From Bacteroidales bacterium (GTDB lineage: Bacteria > Bacteroidota > Bacteroidia > Bacteroidales > UBA932): a stretch of DNA of 64,000 bases. This document shows, one piece after another, positions 1 to 8,585 of the stretch. Below the pieces are notes generated by a model, which saw only the letters and a list, made by a program, of their open reading frames with translations, was not told the DNA's origin and searched no databases. A program made the translations under genes and the position numbers. Position 1 is the stretch's first letter. The number at the start of each line of letters is the position of its first letter. The DNA is taken from NCBI GenBank assembly GCA_017616655.1, contig JAFZXU010000054.1:36704-100703 (forward strand), written 5' to 3'.

Positions 1-324
1 CCCGGCAATGGCCTCCGGAGTCTTGACAAGGCCGGAACGATATGCCACCGCCGAAACGCTCTCCACGCATCTGAGACTGTCGAGAGCATCTTTGAAAGAG
101 AGGGAATCGGCAAAGGGATATCCCTCGTTCATAGGGGACTGGCCGGGAGGCGCCAGGACGGCGGAACCCATAAAGCCCGTCGCCTTGGAGCGGATCTCAG
201 CTTTGAAACCATCGACGACAGCAATTGCCACGACCATCACGGCAATGCTGAGGGCAACCGATATCCAGGAGATACGGTTGCCCTTGTCGCCGAGTCGGCG
301 CGCTATGAAGCTGCCGGCATTCAA
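1..324 (-). CDS. ABC transporter permease, FtsX/LolC-E family (N-terminal part, cut by window edge)
   Basis: The 108 visible codons give an N-terminus with the segment FIARRLGDKGNRISWISVA, then a hydrophobic helix (ALSIAVMVVAIAVV, about residues 25-40), then DGFKAEI and KATGFMGSAVL. This is the usual start of the Bacteroidota LolC/LolE-like permeases of the MacB/FtsX class, which act with an ATPase on lipoproteins or envelope substrates. The frame has no ATG before it meets pheT, so I chose a TTG two bases after the pheT stop; the protein then begins with LNAGSFIARR. The close spacing implies cotranscription with pheT. The C-terminal two-thirds lie outside the window, so the substrate cannot be judged. 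Confidence 0.8.
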   Translation of the reverse strand, partial: MNAGSFIARRLGDKGNRISWISVALSIAVMVVAIAVVDGFKAEIRSKATGFMGSAVLAPPGQSPMNEGYPFADSLSFKDALDSLRCVESVSAVAYRSGLVKTPEAIAG

Positions 325-326
325 AA

Positions 327-2786
327 CTATCTCAATACTGCCGAGAACCTGCTCTCGAAGGTCTTGAGCAGCTTGGCCATAATCTTTTCAGTTACATCAT
401 CGGTAAGTGTCCTCTCGGGATCCTGGAAGACGAAGCCCATCGCATACTGTTTCTTGCCCGGGCCGATATGCACCCCACGGTAAACGTCGAACAGAGTAAC
501 CTGCCTGAGCAGATTCTTCTCGGCCTGGAAAGCCGCCTTGCGAAGGTCGGCGAACTGCACGCTTTCGTCCAGCACGATTGCAAGGTCTCGGCGCACCTCG
601 GGATACTTCGGCATCTCCTTGTAAAGAACCTTGTCGCGCTTGACGAGCTGGAAGAAGACCGGCCAGTTGACTTCCGCGACAAAGACGGGCTGCTTGATGT
701 CGAACCTCTTCGCAAGGCCCGAAGCCACGGTGCCGGCAACTGCGAGACGCCTGCCGCCGAGCTTGTACTCGAGTCCCTCGGCGAAGATATCGGAAGGAGC
801 CGCATCAGCCTCGAGCGAATAGATATCGGCCCCGAAGCGTTTCAGAAGCATCTCCAGATAACCCTTGAGCTGATAATAGTCGCCGGCACCGAGTTCGTTG
901 CGCCAGCTCTTCACTGCCGGACCGGTGATGGCGAAGCAGAGGCGCATCTCCTCCTTGTATGACTTCAGGTTGGCCACAGGATTCTCATCCCCCTCCTTCG
1001 GCAGGAAGGAATAGACATTGCCCAGCTCGAAGATCTTCATTCCGCTCATCTGGCGGTTGATATTATAGGAAACGACCTCCAGCGCATTGAGAATCAGCGT
1101 CTGGCGCATAGTATTGAGATCGGAGCTCAAAGGATTCACTATGTGCACGAGATTTTCTGCCGGGAAGGTTGTCAGCCCGGTATAGTAGTCGCCCTTGGTG
1201 AGGGAGTTGTTCATCGTCTCCACGAATCCCCAGCCGGCGAAGAGGTTCGAAACAGTGGAACGGACCGTCTCCGGATCGGGATGCTCGCCGTGGTTCACGG
1301 ATATCTTCATTCCCTCGGGAAGTTCGATATTGTTGTAACCGTATATGCGGAGCACCTCCTCCACCACGTCGCACTCGCGGGTGACGTCCACCCTGTAGGA
1401 AGGAACCTTGACGACAGCGCCCTTATCGGTAGCGCTCTCGAACTCGAAGTCCATGGCTTCCAGAATCCTGCGGATGGTATCGCCGCCCAGTTTCTTGCCG
1501 ATGAGCGACTCCATACGGGCGTAGTCGAGATCCACCTTCACCTTCTCGAAGGGAGCTGCGCAGAACTCGCGAACCTTGCCGACGACCTTGCCGCCTGCCA
1601 CCTCCTGGATCAGGAGTGCGGCGCGCTTTGCAGCCGTCATAGTAGCCAGCGGATCGATGCCGCGCTCATAGCGGAACGAAGCGTCGGTCTTGAGAGTATG
1701 GCGCTTGGAAGTCTTGCGGATGCTCACGGGATTGAAATACGCAGCCTCGAGGAAGACCTCGGTGGTGGACTCGGTGACGCCGCTGTCCTCTCCGCCGAAA
1801 ACTCCGGCGATGCACATCGGATCCTCGGTATTGCAGATGACCAGATCGTCGCTGCTGAGGGTGCGCTCCACGCCGTCGAGGGTGACGAACTTGCATCCCT
1901 CGGCGCTGCGACGGACAACCACCTTGCGGCCCTTGATCTTGGCTGCGTCAAAGGCGTGGAGAGGATGGCCCATCTCATTGAGAATGAAGTTGGTAACATC
2001 CACCACGTTATTGATGGGGCGCTGCCCTATGGACATCAGGCGTTCCTTGAGCCAGTCGGGCGAAGGGCCCACCTTGATGCCGCTGATGGTGACTCCGATA
2101 TAGCGGGGAGCCAGGTCGGGAGCCTGCACCTCGACGGGAATCGACTCCCCTTCTCCCTCCTTGAATGCGCTCACGTCGGGAAGGGTATATTCGCAGGGGA
2201 TGCCGTGGGTCTTGCAGTATGCAAAGAGGTCGCGGGCGCAGCCGATATGCGAAGCACCGTCCACGCGGTTCGGGGTGAGGCCTATCTCATAAACCGTATC
2301 GGTCTTGAGGTGGAGATACTCCTTTGCCGGAGTGCCGGGAACGGCCGAAGGCTCGAGCACCATGATGCCCGAGTGGTCGGTGCCGATGCCGAGCTCGTCC
2401 TCGGCGCAGATCATGCCGTTGCTCTCCACTCCGCGGATCTTGGACTTCTTTATCTTGAACTCACCGCCTTCGCCGTCCGGAAGCTTCGTGCCGATGGTGG
2501 CAAGAAGCACCTTCTGCCCTGCCGCCACGTTGGGAGCGCCGCAGACAACCTGCAGGAGCTCCGGCTCGCCGGTGTTCAGTTTGGTGACGTGAAGGTGGTC
2601 TGAATCAGGATGTTCGTCACACTCCACGACCTCCGCCACAATCACTCCGGCAAGACCTCCGGGGATCTGTTCGGCAGTCTCTATATGTTCGACTTCAAGT
2701 CCGGTATCCGTCAGAATCACTCCCACCTCTTCGGGAGTAAGATCGAATTTGAGATACTCTTTCAACCAACTGTAGGAAATAGTCAT
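327..2786 (-). CDS. pheT: Phenylalanine-tRNA ligase beta subunit
   Basis: This is the beta subunit of the heterotetrameric enzyme that charges tRNA-Phe in the cytoplasm. At 819 aa it has the full family length. The domains run in order: an N-terminal tRNA-binding fold (about residues 40-150), the B3/B4 editing region (about 210-390), B5 (about 405-480), the catalytic-like core and a C-terminal anticodon-binding FDX-ACB domain (about 725-819, containing PEVRRDLAIVLD). The start is an ATG 14 bases after ftsY. The partner pheS is not in the window, which is common in this phylum. It lies between ftsY and the permease on the same strand with tiny gaps, so it is probably part of one transcript. 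Confidence 0.98.
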   Translation of the reverse strand: MTISYSWLKEYLKFDLTPEEVGVILTDTGLEVEHIETAEQIPGGLAGVIVAEVVECDEHPDSDHLHVTKLNTGEPELLQVVCGAPNVAAGQKVLLATIGTKLPDGEGGEFKIKKSKIRGVESNGMICAEDELGIGTDHSGIMVLEPSAVPGTPAKEYLHLKTDTVYEIGLTPNRVDGASHIGCARDLFAYCKTHGIPCEYTLPDVSAFKEGEGESIPVEVQAPDLAPRYIGVTISGIKVGPSPDWLKERLMSIGQRPINNVVDVTNFILNEMGHPLHAFDAAKIKGRKVVVRRSAEGCKFVTLDGVERTLSSDDLVICNTEDPMCIAGVFGGEDSGVTESTTEVFLEAAYFNPVSIRKTSKRHTLKTDASFRYERGIDPLATMTAAKRAALLIQEVAGGKVVGKVREFCAAPFEKVKVDLDYARMESLIGKKLGGDTIRRILEAMDFEFESATDKGAVVKVPSYRVDVTRECDVVEEVLRIYGYNNIELPEGMKISVNHGEHPDPETVRSTVSNLFAGWGFVETMNNSLTKGDYYTGLTTFPAENLVHIVNPLSSDLNTMRQTLILNALEVVSYNINRQMSGMKIFELGNVYSFLPKEGDENPVANLKSYKEEMRLCFAITGPAVKSWRNELGAGDYYQLKGYLEMLLKRFGADIYSLEADAAPSDIFAEGLEYKLGGRRLAVAGTVASGLAKRFDIKQPVFVAEVNWPVFFQLVKRDKVLYKEMPKYPEVRRDLAIVLDESVQFADLRKAAFQAEKNLLRQVTLFDVYRGVHIGPGKKQYAMGFVFQDPERTLTDDVTEKIMAKLLKTFESRFSAVLR

Positions 2787-2800
2787 ATGATGTCTTTTAT

Positions 2801-3769
2801 TTACTTAAACAATGAACGGACGAATTCGTGGCGGTCGAAGAGGCGGAGGTCGTCGATCCTCTCCCCGACGCCGATAAACTTCACCGGAATCTTGAACTGG
2901 TCGCTGATGCCGATTACGACGCCGCCCTTGGCGGAACCGTCCAACTTGGTGACAGCCAGCGCGGTAACGTCAGTAGCGCGGACGAACTCCTTCGCCTGCA
3001 GGAAGCCGTTCTGGCCGGTGGATCCGTCGATTACCAGCAGCACTTCGTGGGGAGCGTCGGGCACCACCTTGCGCATGACGTTGCGGATCTTGGTAAGCTC
3101 ATTCATGAGCCCCACCTTGTTGTGGAGACGGCCCGCGGTATCGATGATAACCACATCGGCCCCTTTGGCGACGGCGCTGCTGAGGGTGTCGTAAGCCACG
3201 GAGGCGGGATCGGAGCCCATCTCCTGCTTTACTATATCCACTCCGGCGCGCTCAGCCCAGATCACGAGCTGATCAACTGCGGCGGCGCGGAAGGTATCGG
3301 CGGCGCCGAGGATCACCTTCTTGCCACTCTCTTTCAACTGAGCCGCAAGTTTTCCGATGGTAGTGGTCTTACCGACTCCGTTAACGCCCACAACCATAAT
3401 CACATAGGGCTTCTTGGAAAAATCGAATGGTTCCGCATCGGCGCATCCGCTGGCGTCGAGCAGGGCTTCCACCTCCTCGCAGAGAATGGAATTGAGCTCC
3501 TCGGCATTGAGATACTTGTCACGCGCGACGCGCTCCTCAAGGCGCTCGATGATATTCTGGGTGGTTTCCACTCCGACATCGGAGGTAATCAGGGCCTCCT
3601 CTATGGAATCCAGAACCTCGTCGTCAACGACATCCTTGCCGGCCACGGCGTGCGCCAGCTTGTCGAAGATGGAGCGGCGGGTCTTCTGCAGACCGGCGTC
3701 CAGCCTCTCGGCGGCCTCTTGTTCCACATTCTCACCCTTGCGGGATCCGAAAATTCCCCAGAATGCCAT
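2801..3769 (-). CDS. ftsY: Signal recognition particle receptor FtsY
   Basis: FtsY is the membrane-associated SRP receptor GTPase that docks ribosome-nascent chains at the SecYEG translocon. The 322-aa protein has a short charged N-terminus without the long acidic A domain of E. coli FtsY. It then has the NG domain with P-loop GVNGVGKTT (about residues 128-136), DTAGR (210-214) and TKLDG (274-278). The ATG start lies two bases after the stop of the upstream racemase gene, so translation is probably coupled. In many Bacteroidota ftsY follows the rpmB-rpmG-DUF4295 cluster directly. Here two metabolic genes and a terminator lie between them. Confidence 0.98.
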   Translation of the reverse strand: MAFWGIFGSRKGENVEQEAAERLDAGLQKTRRSIFDKLAHAVAGKDVVDDEVLDSIEEALITSDVGVETTQNIIERLEERVARDKYLNAEELNSILCEEVEALLDASGCADAEPFDFSKKPYVIMVVGVNGVGKTTTIGKLAAQLKESGKKVILGAADTFRAAAVDQLVIWAERAGVDIVKQEMGSDPASVAYDTLSSAVAKGADVVIIDTAGRLHNKVGLMNELTKIRNVMRKVVPDAPHEVLLVIDGSTGQNGFLQAKEFVRATDVTALAVTKLDGSAKGGVVIGISDQFKIPVKFIGVGERIDDLRLFDRHEFVRSLFK

Positions 3770-3771
3770 AA

Positions 3772-4482
3772 TTATCTCTTTATTACAGGTTTATAAAGTT
3801 CTCTCAAACAGCCTTCCGCAAGCGCGTCCAGCGAAGAGACGCACATCTCGGCAGGAAGACCGGTGGCGTCGTACGCTATAGGAAGCTCCGTACAGGCTGC
3901 CACTATAGGCAGTCTTTCGATTGCCCAGAGGCGTTCGATTATATCGCGGTATGTCCTGGCTGCCTCTGCAATCTTTCCCGCCTTGACAACCTCGGTGACC
4001 TCGTGGATCTCCTTGCACATCCCGGGAGACGGAACCTTGAATTCGTATCCGCTCCGCGAAGCGTGGACCTGGTAGAGTCCGGAGTTCACCGTGCCGACGG
4101 TAGCGGTGAGCCAGGCCCCTTTCGGGCTGCGCTGGCGGCACTGGTAGATGGTCTCCTCAACGATATGGATCAAGTGCGCATTCAGTTCGAGCGGGAAGGA
4201 ATCAATGAAGACGTGCGCAGTATTGCAGGTGACGCAGAGCAGGTCCGCACCCCAATCCAGAAGGCTCCTGAGCCCCTTGAGCAGATATGGCGAAGGATCC
4301 TCCCCTTTCCCCTCCAGGAAAGCAGTGCGGTTGGGGATGAGGGAATCGGAATATAGGATCACCCTGGGATGCTCCTGATCCCTTTCTGCGGGTGCTTTCT
4401 CAGCAAGGAGACGCATGAATTCGGCAGATGCGGCGGGACCCATTCCGCCGAGCACTCCGAGAACCAGGCCGTTGCTTTTCAT
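3772..4482 (-). CDS. Aspartate/glutamate racemase family protein
   Basis: This 236-aa cytoplasmic enzyme belongs to the PLP-independent Asp/Glu racemase family (RacD/YgeA type). It has the N-terminal LGVLGGMGP loop and both catalytic cysteines in their usual settings: VTCNTAH (Cys86) and ACTELPI (Cys197). The conserved ATVGTVNSGLY segment lies between them. The open frame continues upstream, but the ATG at 4482 overlaps the stop of the cysteine desulfidase-like gene (TAATG) and opens directly with the family N-terminus, so it is the likely start. Pairing with that gene suggests a shared role in amino-acid turnover or D-amino-acid supply. The substrate (Asp, Glu or another) cannot be fixed from sequence. 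Confidence 0.92.
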   Translation of the reverse strand: MKSNGLVLGVLGGMGPAASAEFMRLLAEKAPAERDQEHPRVILYSDSLIPNRTAFLEGKGEDPSPYLLKGLRSLLDWGADLLCVTCNTAHVFIDSFPLELNAHLIHIVEETIYQCRQRSPKGAWLTATVGTVNSGLYQVHASRSGYEFKVPSPGMCKEIHEVTEVVKAGKIAEAARTYRDIIERLWAIERLPIVAACTELPIAYDATGLPAEMCVSSLDALAEGCLRELYKPVIKR

Positions 4483-5789
4483 TACTTGCAGGTCATTATA
4501 TCGAGAATCATCTTGTCTGTGGAGCGCATACCTATGCTGCCTATCTGTCCCAGGTTGGCTATGGTCTTCTCTATATCCTCCTCGATAATGCCGTCGTTGG
4601 AGGAGATGCACTTGCCGTCGAGGGCCAGGACCGCGGACTGCAGGGCGCTCGCTACGCCGGAGGCCACTTTGAGGGCGCATCCGACCTTGGCTCCGTCACA
4701 GACCATTCCGGTGATGTTGCCGATCATATTCTTGATGGAGGCGCAGATCTCGCCGTATCCGCCGCCGCGAAGGAAGGCGATGCCGCAAGAAGCTCCCGTA
4801 GAGGCGATTACACAGCCGCATAGAGCCGACAGACGTCCGAGATATCCTTTGATATGGATCGCCACGAAATGTGCCAGGGCCAGCGCCCTGACCAGATGTT
4901 CGTGGCTGGCGCCGGTCTTCTCGGCTATCGCGATGACGGGCATAGTCACGGTGATTCCCTGGTTGCCGCTGCCCGAATTGCTCATCGCTGAGAGGGTGCA
5001 TCCCGCCATACGGGCGTCGGACGCAGCCGCGGTGCGGGCCATCGCATAGGTCAGCAGGGTGTCGCCGTAAACGGGGGAATTCCCCTTCTCAATCAGGGTT
5101 CTTCCCACCTGAAGGCCGTATGGGTGAGTCAGTCCCTCGTCGGAGAGGCGGGAATTCATCTGCACCGACTCCATCATGAACTCTATCTTTTCGAGCGGCA
5201 CGTTGCAGGCGAAATCATATATGTCGCGGACCGTGATATAGCGGGCGAGGTTCGGATCGAGGGCGGAAGAGTCTTCAGCCTTGTTTCCGCCGCAGCCGCA
5301 CTTCTCCGCCTCAAGCATGGACTTGCCGTCCAGCTCGACCCTGACTATGGCGTCGTGGCACCCCTTGATCTCGGCCTCGGCGCTGTGACCGCCTCCGGAG
5401 GCGGATGCAAGGACATACAGCAATTCGGAAGTTTCGGCAAGCGAGACCTTGACCTTCCCCTCCTCCGTCATACGGCGGGCTGCCTCGACAGCATCAGGAC
5501 AGAGGTCGTGAAGCACCTCGAGACCGTACTTCGACTTGCCGCAGACGCAGCCCAGGGAAGCGGCTACCGGCAGTCCTACCATTCCAGTTCCGGGGATTCC
5601 GACTCCCATCCCGTTCTTGAGGATGTTGGGGCTCACCTTGACCTCCACCAGTTCCGGCGAAGCGCCGCAGCTGCGGAGAGTCTCGGCAGCGCGAGCGGCG
5701 GCAAGCGCCACTGCAATGGGCTCGGTGCAGCCCAGGGCCGGCTTCACCTCCTGACGGATCAGGGCAATAAGGGTATCGTATTCCATCAT
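4482..5789 (-). CDS. UPF0597 / CyuA-type L-cysteine desulfidase family protein
   Basis: This 435-aa protein resembles the UPF0597 family (YhaM/CyuA), related to the alpha chain of iron-sulfur L-serine dehydratases. Seen in the sequence are LGCTEPIAVALA near residue 21, CGCGGNKAEDSSAL, SNSGSGNQGITVT and CGCVIASTGASCG. These supply the conserved cysteines expected to hold a 4Fe-4S cluster. Characterised members release sulfide, ammonia and pyruvate from L-cysteine under anaerobic conditions. The start is the first of two adjacent ATG codons (5789 or 5786). It is the first gene after the terminator at 5816-5847 and is overlapped by the racemase gene. Cysteine desulfidation is inferred from family; serine-type deamination is also possible. 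Confidence 0.88.
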   Translation of the reverse strand: MMEYDTLIALIRQEVKPALGCTEPIAVALAAARAAETLRSCGASPELVEVKVSPNILKNGMGVGIPGTGMVGLPVAASLGCVCGKSKYGLEVLHDLCPDAVEAARRMTEEGKVKVSLAETSELLYVLASASGGGHSAEAEIKGCHDAIVRVELDGKSMLEAEKCGCGGNKAEDSSALDPNLARYITVRDIYDFACNVPLEKIEFMMESVQMNSRLSDEGLTHPYGLQVGRTLIEKGNSPVYGDTLLTYAMARTAAASDARMAGCTLSAMSNSGSGNQGITVTMPVIAIAEKTGASHEHLVRALALAHFVAIHIKGYLGRLSALCGCVIASTGASCGIAFLRGGGYGEICASIKNMIGNITGMVCDGAKVGCALKVASGVASALQSAVLALDGKCISSNDGIIEEDIEKTIANLGQIGSIGMRSTDKMILDIMTCK

Positions 5790-5815
5790 TCCAATTGAAA
5801 TAAATGCGAATATAC

Positions 5816-5847
5816 AAAAAAAAGGATGACCTTTTCAGTCATCCTTT
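5816..5847 (-). terminator. Rho-independent terminator after the rpmB-rpmG-DUF4295 cluster
   Basis: Read on the minus strand, a perfect 10-bp stem (AAAGGATGAC with GTCATCCTTT) and a 7-nt loop are followed by a run of eight T. It lies 23 bases after the DUF4295 stop and about 27 bases before the next gene, so it separates the ribosomal cluster from the cysteine desulfidase/ftsY/pheT transcript. Confidence 0.85.
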
Positions 5848-5869
5848 AAAATGTGCGTTTCAAGGGAAT

Positions 5870-6028
5870 TTACTTTGCGAAATACTCCTTGACCTTGTCC
5901 GTGGGAACGAACTCCTCCTGGAACATATAGGCGCCCGTACGCTCGCTCTTGACCATACGGATGCACTTTACAACATTTCTCTTCTCTGACTTGTCGCCGC
6001 TGAAGGTTGCGACTGCTTTCTTTGCCAT
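5870..6028 (-). CDS. DUF4295 family small protein
   Basis: A 52-residue basic protein that begins MAKKAVATFSGDKSEKR and contains the family signature IRMVKSERTGAYMFQEE. DUF4295 proteins are found in Bacteroidota directly after rpmB and rpmG, as here. This position suggests a ribosome-associated role, but no function is established. The gene starts 23 bases after rpmG and ends at the terminator, so it is the last gene of its transcript. Confidence 0.93.
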   Translation of the reverse strand: MAKKAVATFSGDKSEKRNVVKCIRMVKSERTGAYMFQEEFVPTDKVKEYFAK

Positions 6029-6051
6029 TGTATGATAAGTTTAAGCGTTGA

Positions 6052-6234
6052 TTACTTGATTTCCTTGTGAACGGTAACCTTGTGGAGATAAGGGTTGTAC
6101 TTCTTCATCTCCATCCTTTCGGGGGTGTTCTTCTTGTTCTTGGTGGTGATGTAGCGGGAGATGCCGGGAACTCCGCTCTCGCGCTGCTCGGTGCACTCCA
6201 GGATGACCTGTACTCTGTTGCCTTTCTTTGCCAT
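6052..6234 (-). CDS. rpmG: 50S ribosomal protein L33
   Basis: This 60-aa large-subunit protein has typical L33 sequence ([17 protein letters not shown], then [19 protein letters not shown]). It has only one of the cysteines of zinc-ribbon L33, so it looks like the zinc-independent form seen in many Bacteroidota. It sits 11 bases after rpmB in the conserved rpmB-rpmG-DUF4295 order. A longer frame is open upstream, but MAKKGN is the family N-terminus. Confidence 0.97.
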   Translation of the reverse strand: MAKKGNRVQVILECTEQRESGVPGISRYITTKNKKNTPERMEMKKYNPYLHKVTVHKEIK

Positions 6235-6245
6235 AGCCGTACAAA

Positions 6246-6488
6246 TTAAACAATGTTGATCAAACCTTTAGCCTGCGCATCCTTCACGGTATTGGCGAGG
6301 CCGTTCTTGTAGATAGTCTTCATACCGCGGCAAGAAACCTTGAGGGTAATGAATCTCTTCTCATCCTCGGACCAGAACTTCTTGGTCTTGAGGTTGGGTG
6401 CGAATTCGCGCTTGGTACGGCGCTTGGAATGGGAAACATTGTTTCCGATCATCCTCTTCTTTCCAGTAACTTGACAAACTCGTGCCAT
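6246..6488 (-). CDS. rpmB: 50S ribosomal protein L28
   Basis: An 80-aa ribosomal protein with L28 motifs: [21 protein letters not shown] at the N-terminus and [18 protein letters not shown]. First gene of the rpmB-rpmG-DUF4295 transcript, preceded by a promoter with both -33 and -7 elements about 40-70 bases upstream. Confidence 0.98.
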   Translation of the reverse strand: MARVCQVTGKKRMIGNNVSHSKRRTKREFAPNLKTKKFWSEDEKRFITLKVSCRGMKTIYKNGLANTVKDAQAKGLINIV

Positions 6489-6525
6489 TGTGTATCTATT
6501 TTTTATTATTTTCTAAAAGGGGCTG

Positions 6526-6557
6526 CAAATATCCAGTTTTTTATTGAAATATACAAA
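6526..6557 (-). promoter_or_regulatory. Bacteroidota-type promoter for rpmB-rpmG
   Basis: On the minus strand TTTG (6557-6554) is followed after exactly 20 bp by GATATTTG (6533-6526), one mismatch from TAnnTTTG. The predicted start near 6520 gives a leader of about 30 nt for rpmB. This gives the cluster its own promoter downstream of lepB. Confidence 0.65.
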
Positions 6558-6566
6558 TTTTTCTGA

Positions 6567-7913
6567 CTACTTACACCATTTCAAGAATCTGTTCCAGCGG
6601 ATGTTGGCGGGAAAACGCTTCGTGGCATCCGTAGAGAGCCAGATGAAGAGCGGCTTGCCGACTATGTGATCCTCCGGCACGAAGCCCCAGTAGCGGGAAT
6701 CGAGGGAGTTGTGACGGTTGTCGCCCATCATGAAATAGTAATCCATCCTGAAGGTGTAGGTGTCAGCCTCCTCTCCGTTTATGAACACCTTGCCCTCCTC
6801 GACCTTGAAGCCGTTGCCCTCATAAACCTCTATCGCCCTCCTGTAAAGGTCGATGTTGGCCGGAGTCAGCTCCACGGTCGCTCCCTTGGCGGGAATCCAG
6901 ACCGGACCGTAGTTGTCCCTGGTCCAGCCTGTTCCGGTGAAGGGGAAGAGAAGCAGCGGGGAGTCGGGGAAATCCGGGGGATAGACGTCGATGTTGGGAG
7001 TTACCGAAACCACGTTCGGAAGGGTCTTGACCTTTTCAAGGCGCTCTTCCGTCAGAGGCATCTCGGGATATCCCGGCATCGACTGGCTGTACCAGAGTTC
7101 CGCCGAGTTGAGTCCGAGGCCCTCGATGATCTTGATGTTGATCGGGCCGTCGGTCTCCACGCGGTAGGTGTTCTGAATGCCCTTGTACGCCTCCTGGGGC
7201 TCGCCGTTCACGTAAACCTTGCCGTCCTTCACCTGAAGGGTGTCGCCGGCAACGGCTACGCAGCGCTTCACGTAGTGGTCCTTCTTGTCCACGGGACGGA
7301 CCACGATGGGGCCGTAGTTGTTGATGGTATATTCACGGCCGCTGGTACGGACGTGCATATAGTAATCCTCGGCCGGAACTCGCTTGAGGACGGTATCGCC
7401 GTGGGGAAAGGAGAAGACGACATAATCGTCCCTCTTCACCTTGCCGAAGCCGGCGATGCGCCTGTAATCGAACTGCAGCGCCTTGGAGTAGCTCTCCTTT
7501 CCGGAGAAAGGCAGGACATTGTGAACGAAGGGAACGGAAAGGGGGGTCTCGGGGAGCCTGGGGCCGTAGGAGACCTTGCTCACGAAGAGATGGTCTCCGG
7601 TAAGCAGGGAACTCTCCATCGACGAAGAGGGAATCTTGAAGGCCTGGAGGAAGAAGATGTTGATGAAAGTGACCACGATGACGGCGAAGATGATGGCGTC
7701 GAGCCAGTCCAGCCATACGTTGTGCTTCTCCCCTTCCTTGTACTCCTTCTTCCAGAAGGCCCACTTGACCTTCTTCGTGATGAAGATGTCAAAAATCACC
7801 GGCAAACCGAGAAGCCACCAGTAATTCCCGACCCAGACTACCCAGAGGATATAAAGTACGGTCCAGAAACTGAACCGTACCCATTTGTTCCTGTATATTT
7901 CCTTCAGAGACAA
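6567..7913 (-). CDS. lepB: Signal peptidase I
   Basis: This membrane protease removes signal peptides from Sec-exported proteins. The 448-aa protein has two or three N-terminal hydrophobic segments (about residues 15-42 and 72-92), then the nucleophile motif IPSSSME (Ser98), the lysine box VKRCVAVAGD and the C-terminal box MGDNRHNSLDSRYWG. It is much longer than the roughly 320-aa E. coli enzyme because of a long insert between the lysine box and the final box, which is usual for Bacteroidota LepB. No ATG fits; a TTG at 7913, nine bases after the rplT stop, gives MSLKEIYRNKWVRFSFW, which matches how relatives begin. It follows rplT, probably on the same transcript. Confidence 0.96.
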   Translation of the reverse strand: MSLKEIYRNKWVRFSFWTVLYILWVVWVGNYWWLLGLPVIFDIFITKKVKWAFWKKEYKEGEKHNVWLDWLDAIIFAVIVVTFINIFFLQAFKIPSSSMESSLLTGDHLFVSKVSYGPRLPETPLSVPFVHNVLPFSGKESYSKALQFDYRRIAGFGKVKRDDYVVFSFPHGDTVLKRVPAEDYYMHVRTSGREYTINNYGPIVVRPVDKKDHYVKRCVAVAGDTLQVKDGKVYVNGEPQEAYKGIQNTYRVETDGPINIKIIEGLGLNSAELWYSQSMPGYPEMPLTEERLEKVKTLPNVVSVTPNIDVYPPDFPDSPLLLFPFTGTGWTRDNYGPVWIPAKGATVELTPANIDLYRRAIEVYEGNGFKVEEGKVFINGEEADTYTFRMDYYFMMGDNRHNSLDSRYWGFVPEDHIVGKPLFIWLSTDATKRFPANIRWNRFLKWCK

Positions 7914-7922
7914 TGCAGCAAA

Positions 7923-8267
7923 CTATTTTACAGAGTTCACAATAGCCTCGAAAGCCTGCGGATTGTTCATCGCGAGGTCGGCGAGGACCTTGCGGTTGAG
8001 TCCGATGTTCTGCTTTGCGAGCTTGCCCATAAACTGGGAGTAGTTCATTCCGTGCTGGCGTGCAGCCGCGTTGATGCGGGTGATCCAGAGGGAACGGAAT
8101 GCGCGCTTCTTTGCTTTGCGGTCGCGGTATGCGTAAGTCAGACCTTTTTCATAGGTATTCTTGGCTACGGTCCAGACGTTCTTCCTGGAGAGGAAGTTAC
8201 CGCGGGTTTCCTTTAAAATTTTCTTGCGGCGGGCTCTTGATGCCACCGAGTTAACCGATCTAGGCAT
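7923..8267 (-). CDS. rplT: 50S ribosomal protein L20
   Basis: A 114-aa, strongly basic large-subunit assembly protein, with the family start [18 protein letters not shown] and the globular part [19 protein letters not shown]. In characterised bacteria L20 represses the infC-rpmI-rplT operon by binding its mRNA. A structured segment directly upstream (8283-8327) could be such a site. Third gene of the infC-rpmI-rplT order. Confidence 0.98.
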   Translation of the reverse strand: MPRSVNSVASRARRKKILKETRGNFLSRKNVWTVAKNTYEKGLTYAYRDRKAKKRAFRSLWITRINAAARQHGMNYSQFMGKLAKQNIGLNRKVLADLAMNNPQAFEAIVNSVK

Positions 8268-8282
8268 AATTTGATTGATTTG

Positions 8283-8327
8283 GGATGTCAGCGTCCCGTC
8301 TCGCGGGAACTTGCCGGCTGATCATCC
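8283..8327 (-). promoter_or_regulatory. Candidate L20-binding mRNA hairpin between rpmI and rplT
   Basis: On the minus strand, GGATG-A-TCAGC pairs with GCTGACATCC (two 5-bp helices separated by a bulged A). They enclose a second hairpin, TCCCG-CGAGA-CGGGA. The structure ends about 16 bases before the rplT start codon. In E. coli and Bacillus, L20 controls this operon through mRNA structures that mimic its 23S rRNA site. Position and shape fit such a role here, but the match to the rRNA site was not tested. Confidence 0.45.
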
Positions 8328-8345
8328 GGGTTAAACATTAATGAA

Positions 8346-8540
8346 TTACTTTACCAACAAAGCTTTCACCCTCTTCTCGTCAGCGCTTGTGAGCATTGCC
8401 ACGTGGGTGAGGTTCCTCTTCTGCTTCTTGGTCTTTTTAGTCAGAATGTGACTCTTGTAGGCGTGTTTTCTTTTCACCTTTCCAGAACCGGTGAGCGTAA
8501 AACGCTTCTTTGAACCGGAGTTGGTCTTCAATTTAGGCAT
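8346..8540 (-). CDS. rpmI: 50S ribosomal protein L35
   Basis: A 64-aa basic protein with the classical L35 sequence [21 protein letters not shown] and a lysine/arginine-rich middle ([20 protein letters not shown]). Second gene of the conserved infC-rpmI-rplT cluster. It starts 45 bases after infC and ends 78 bases before rplT; that gap holds the candidate regulatory hairpin. Confidence 0.98.
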   Translation of the reverse strand: MPKLKTNSGSKKRFTLTGSGKVKRKHAYKSHILTKKTKKQKRNLTHVAMLTSADEKRVKALLVK

Positions 8541-8585
8541 AGTTAAAAATTTAACTGTTGTTTATAAATAAGTAAAGCAATTGTA

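Noticed and set aside
1143-2603. A 486-codon open frame on the plus strand
   Set aside because: It lies wholly opposite pheT, which matches its family along its full length. Long antisense frames are expected in GC-rich genes, and the translation shows no domain.
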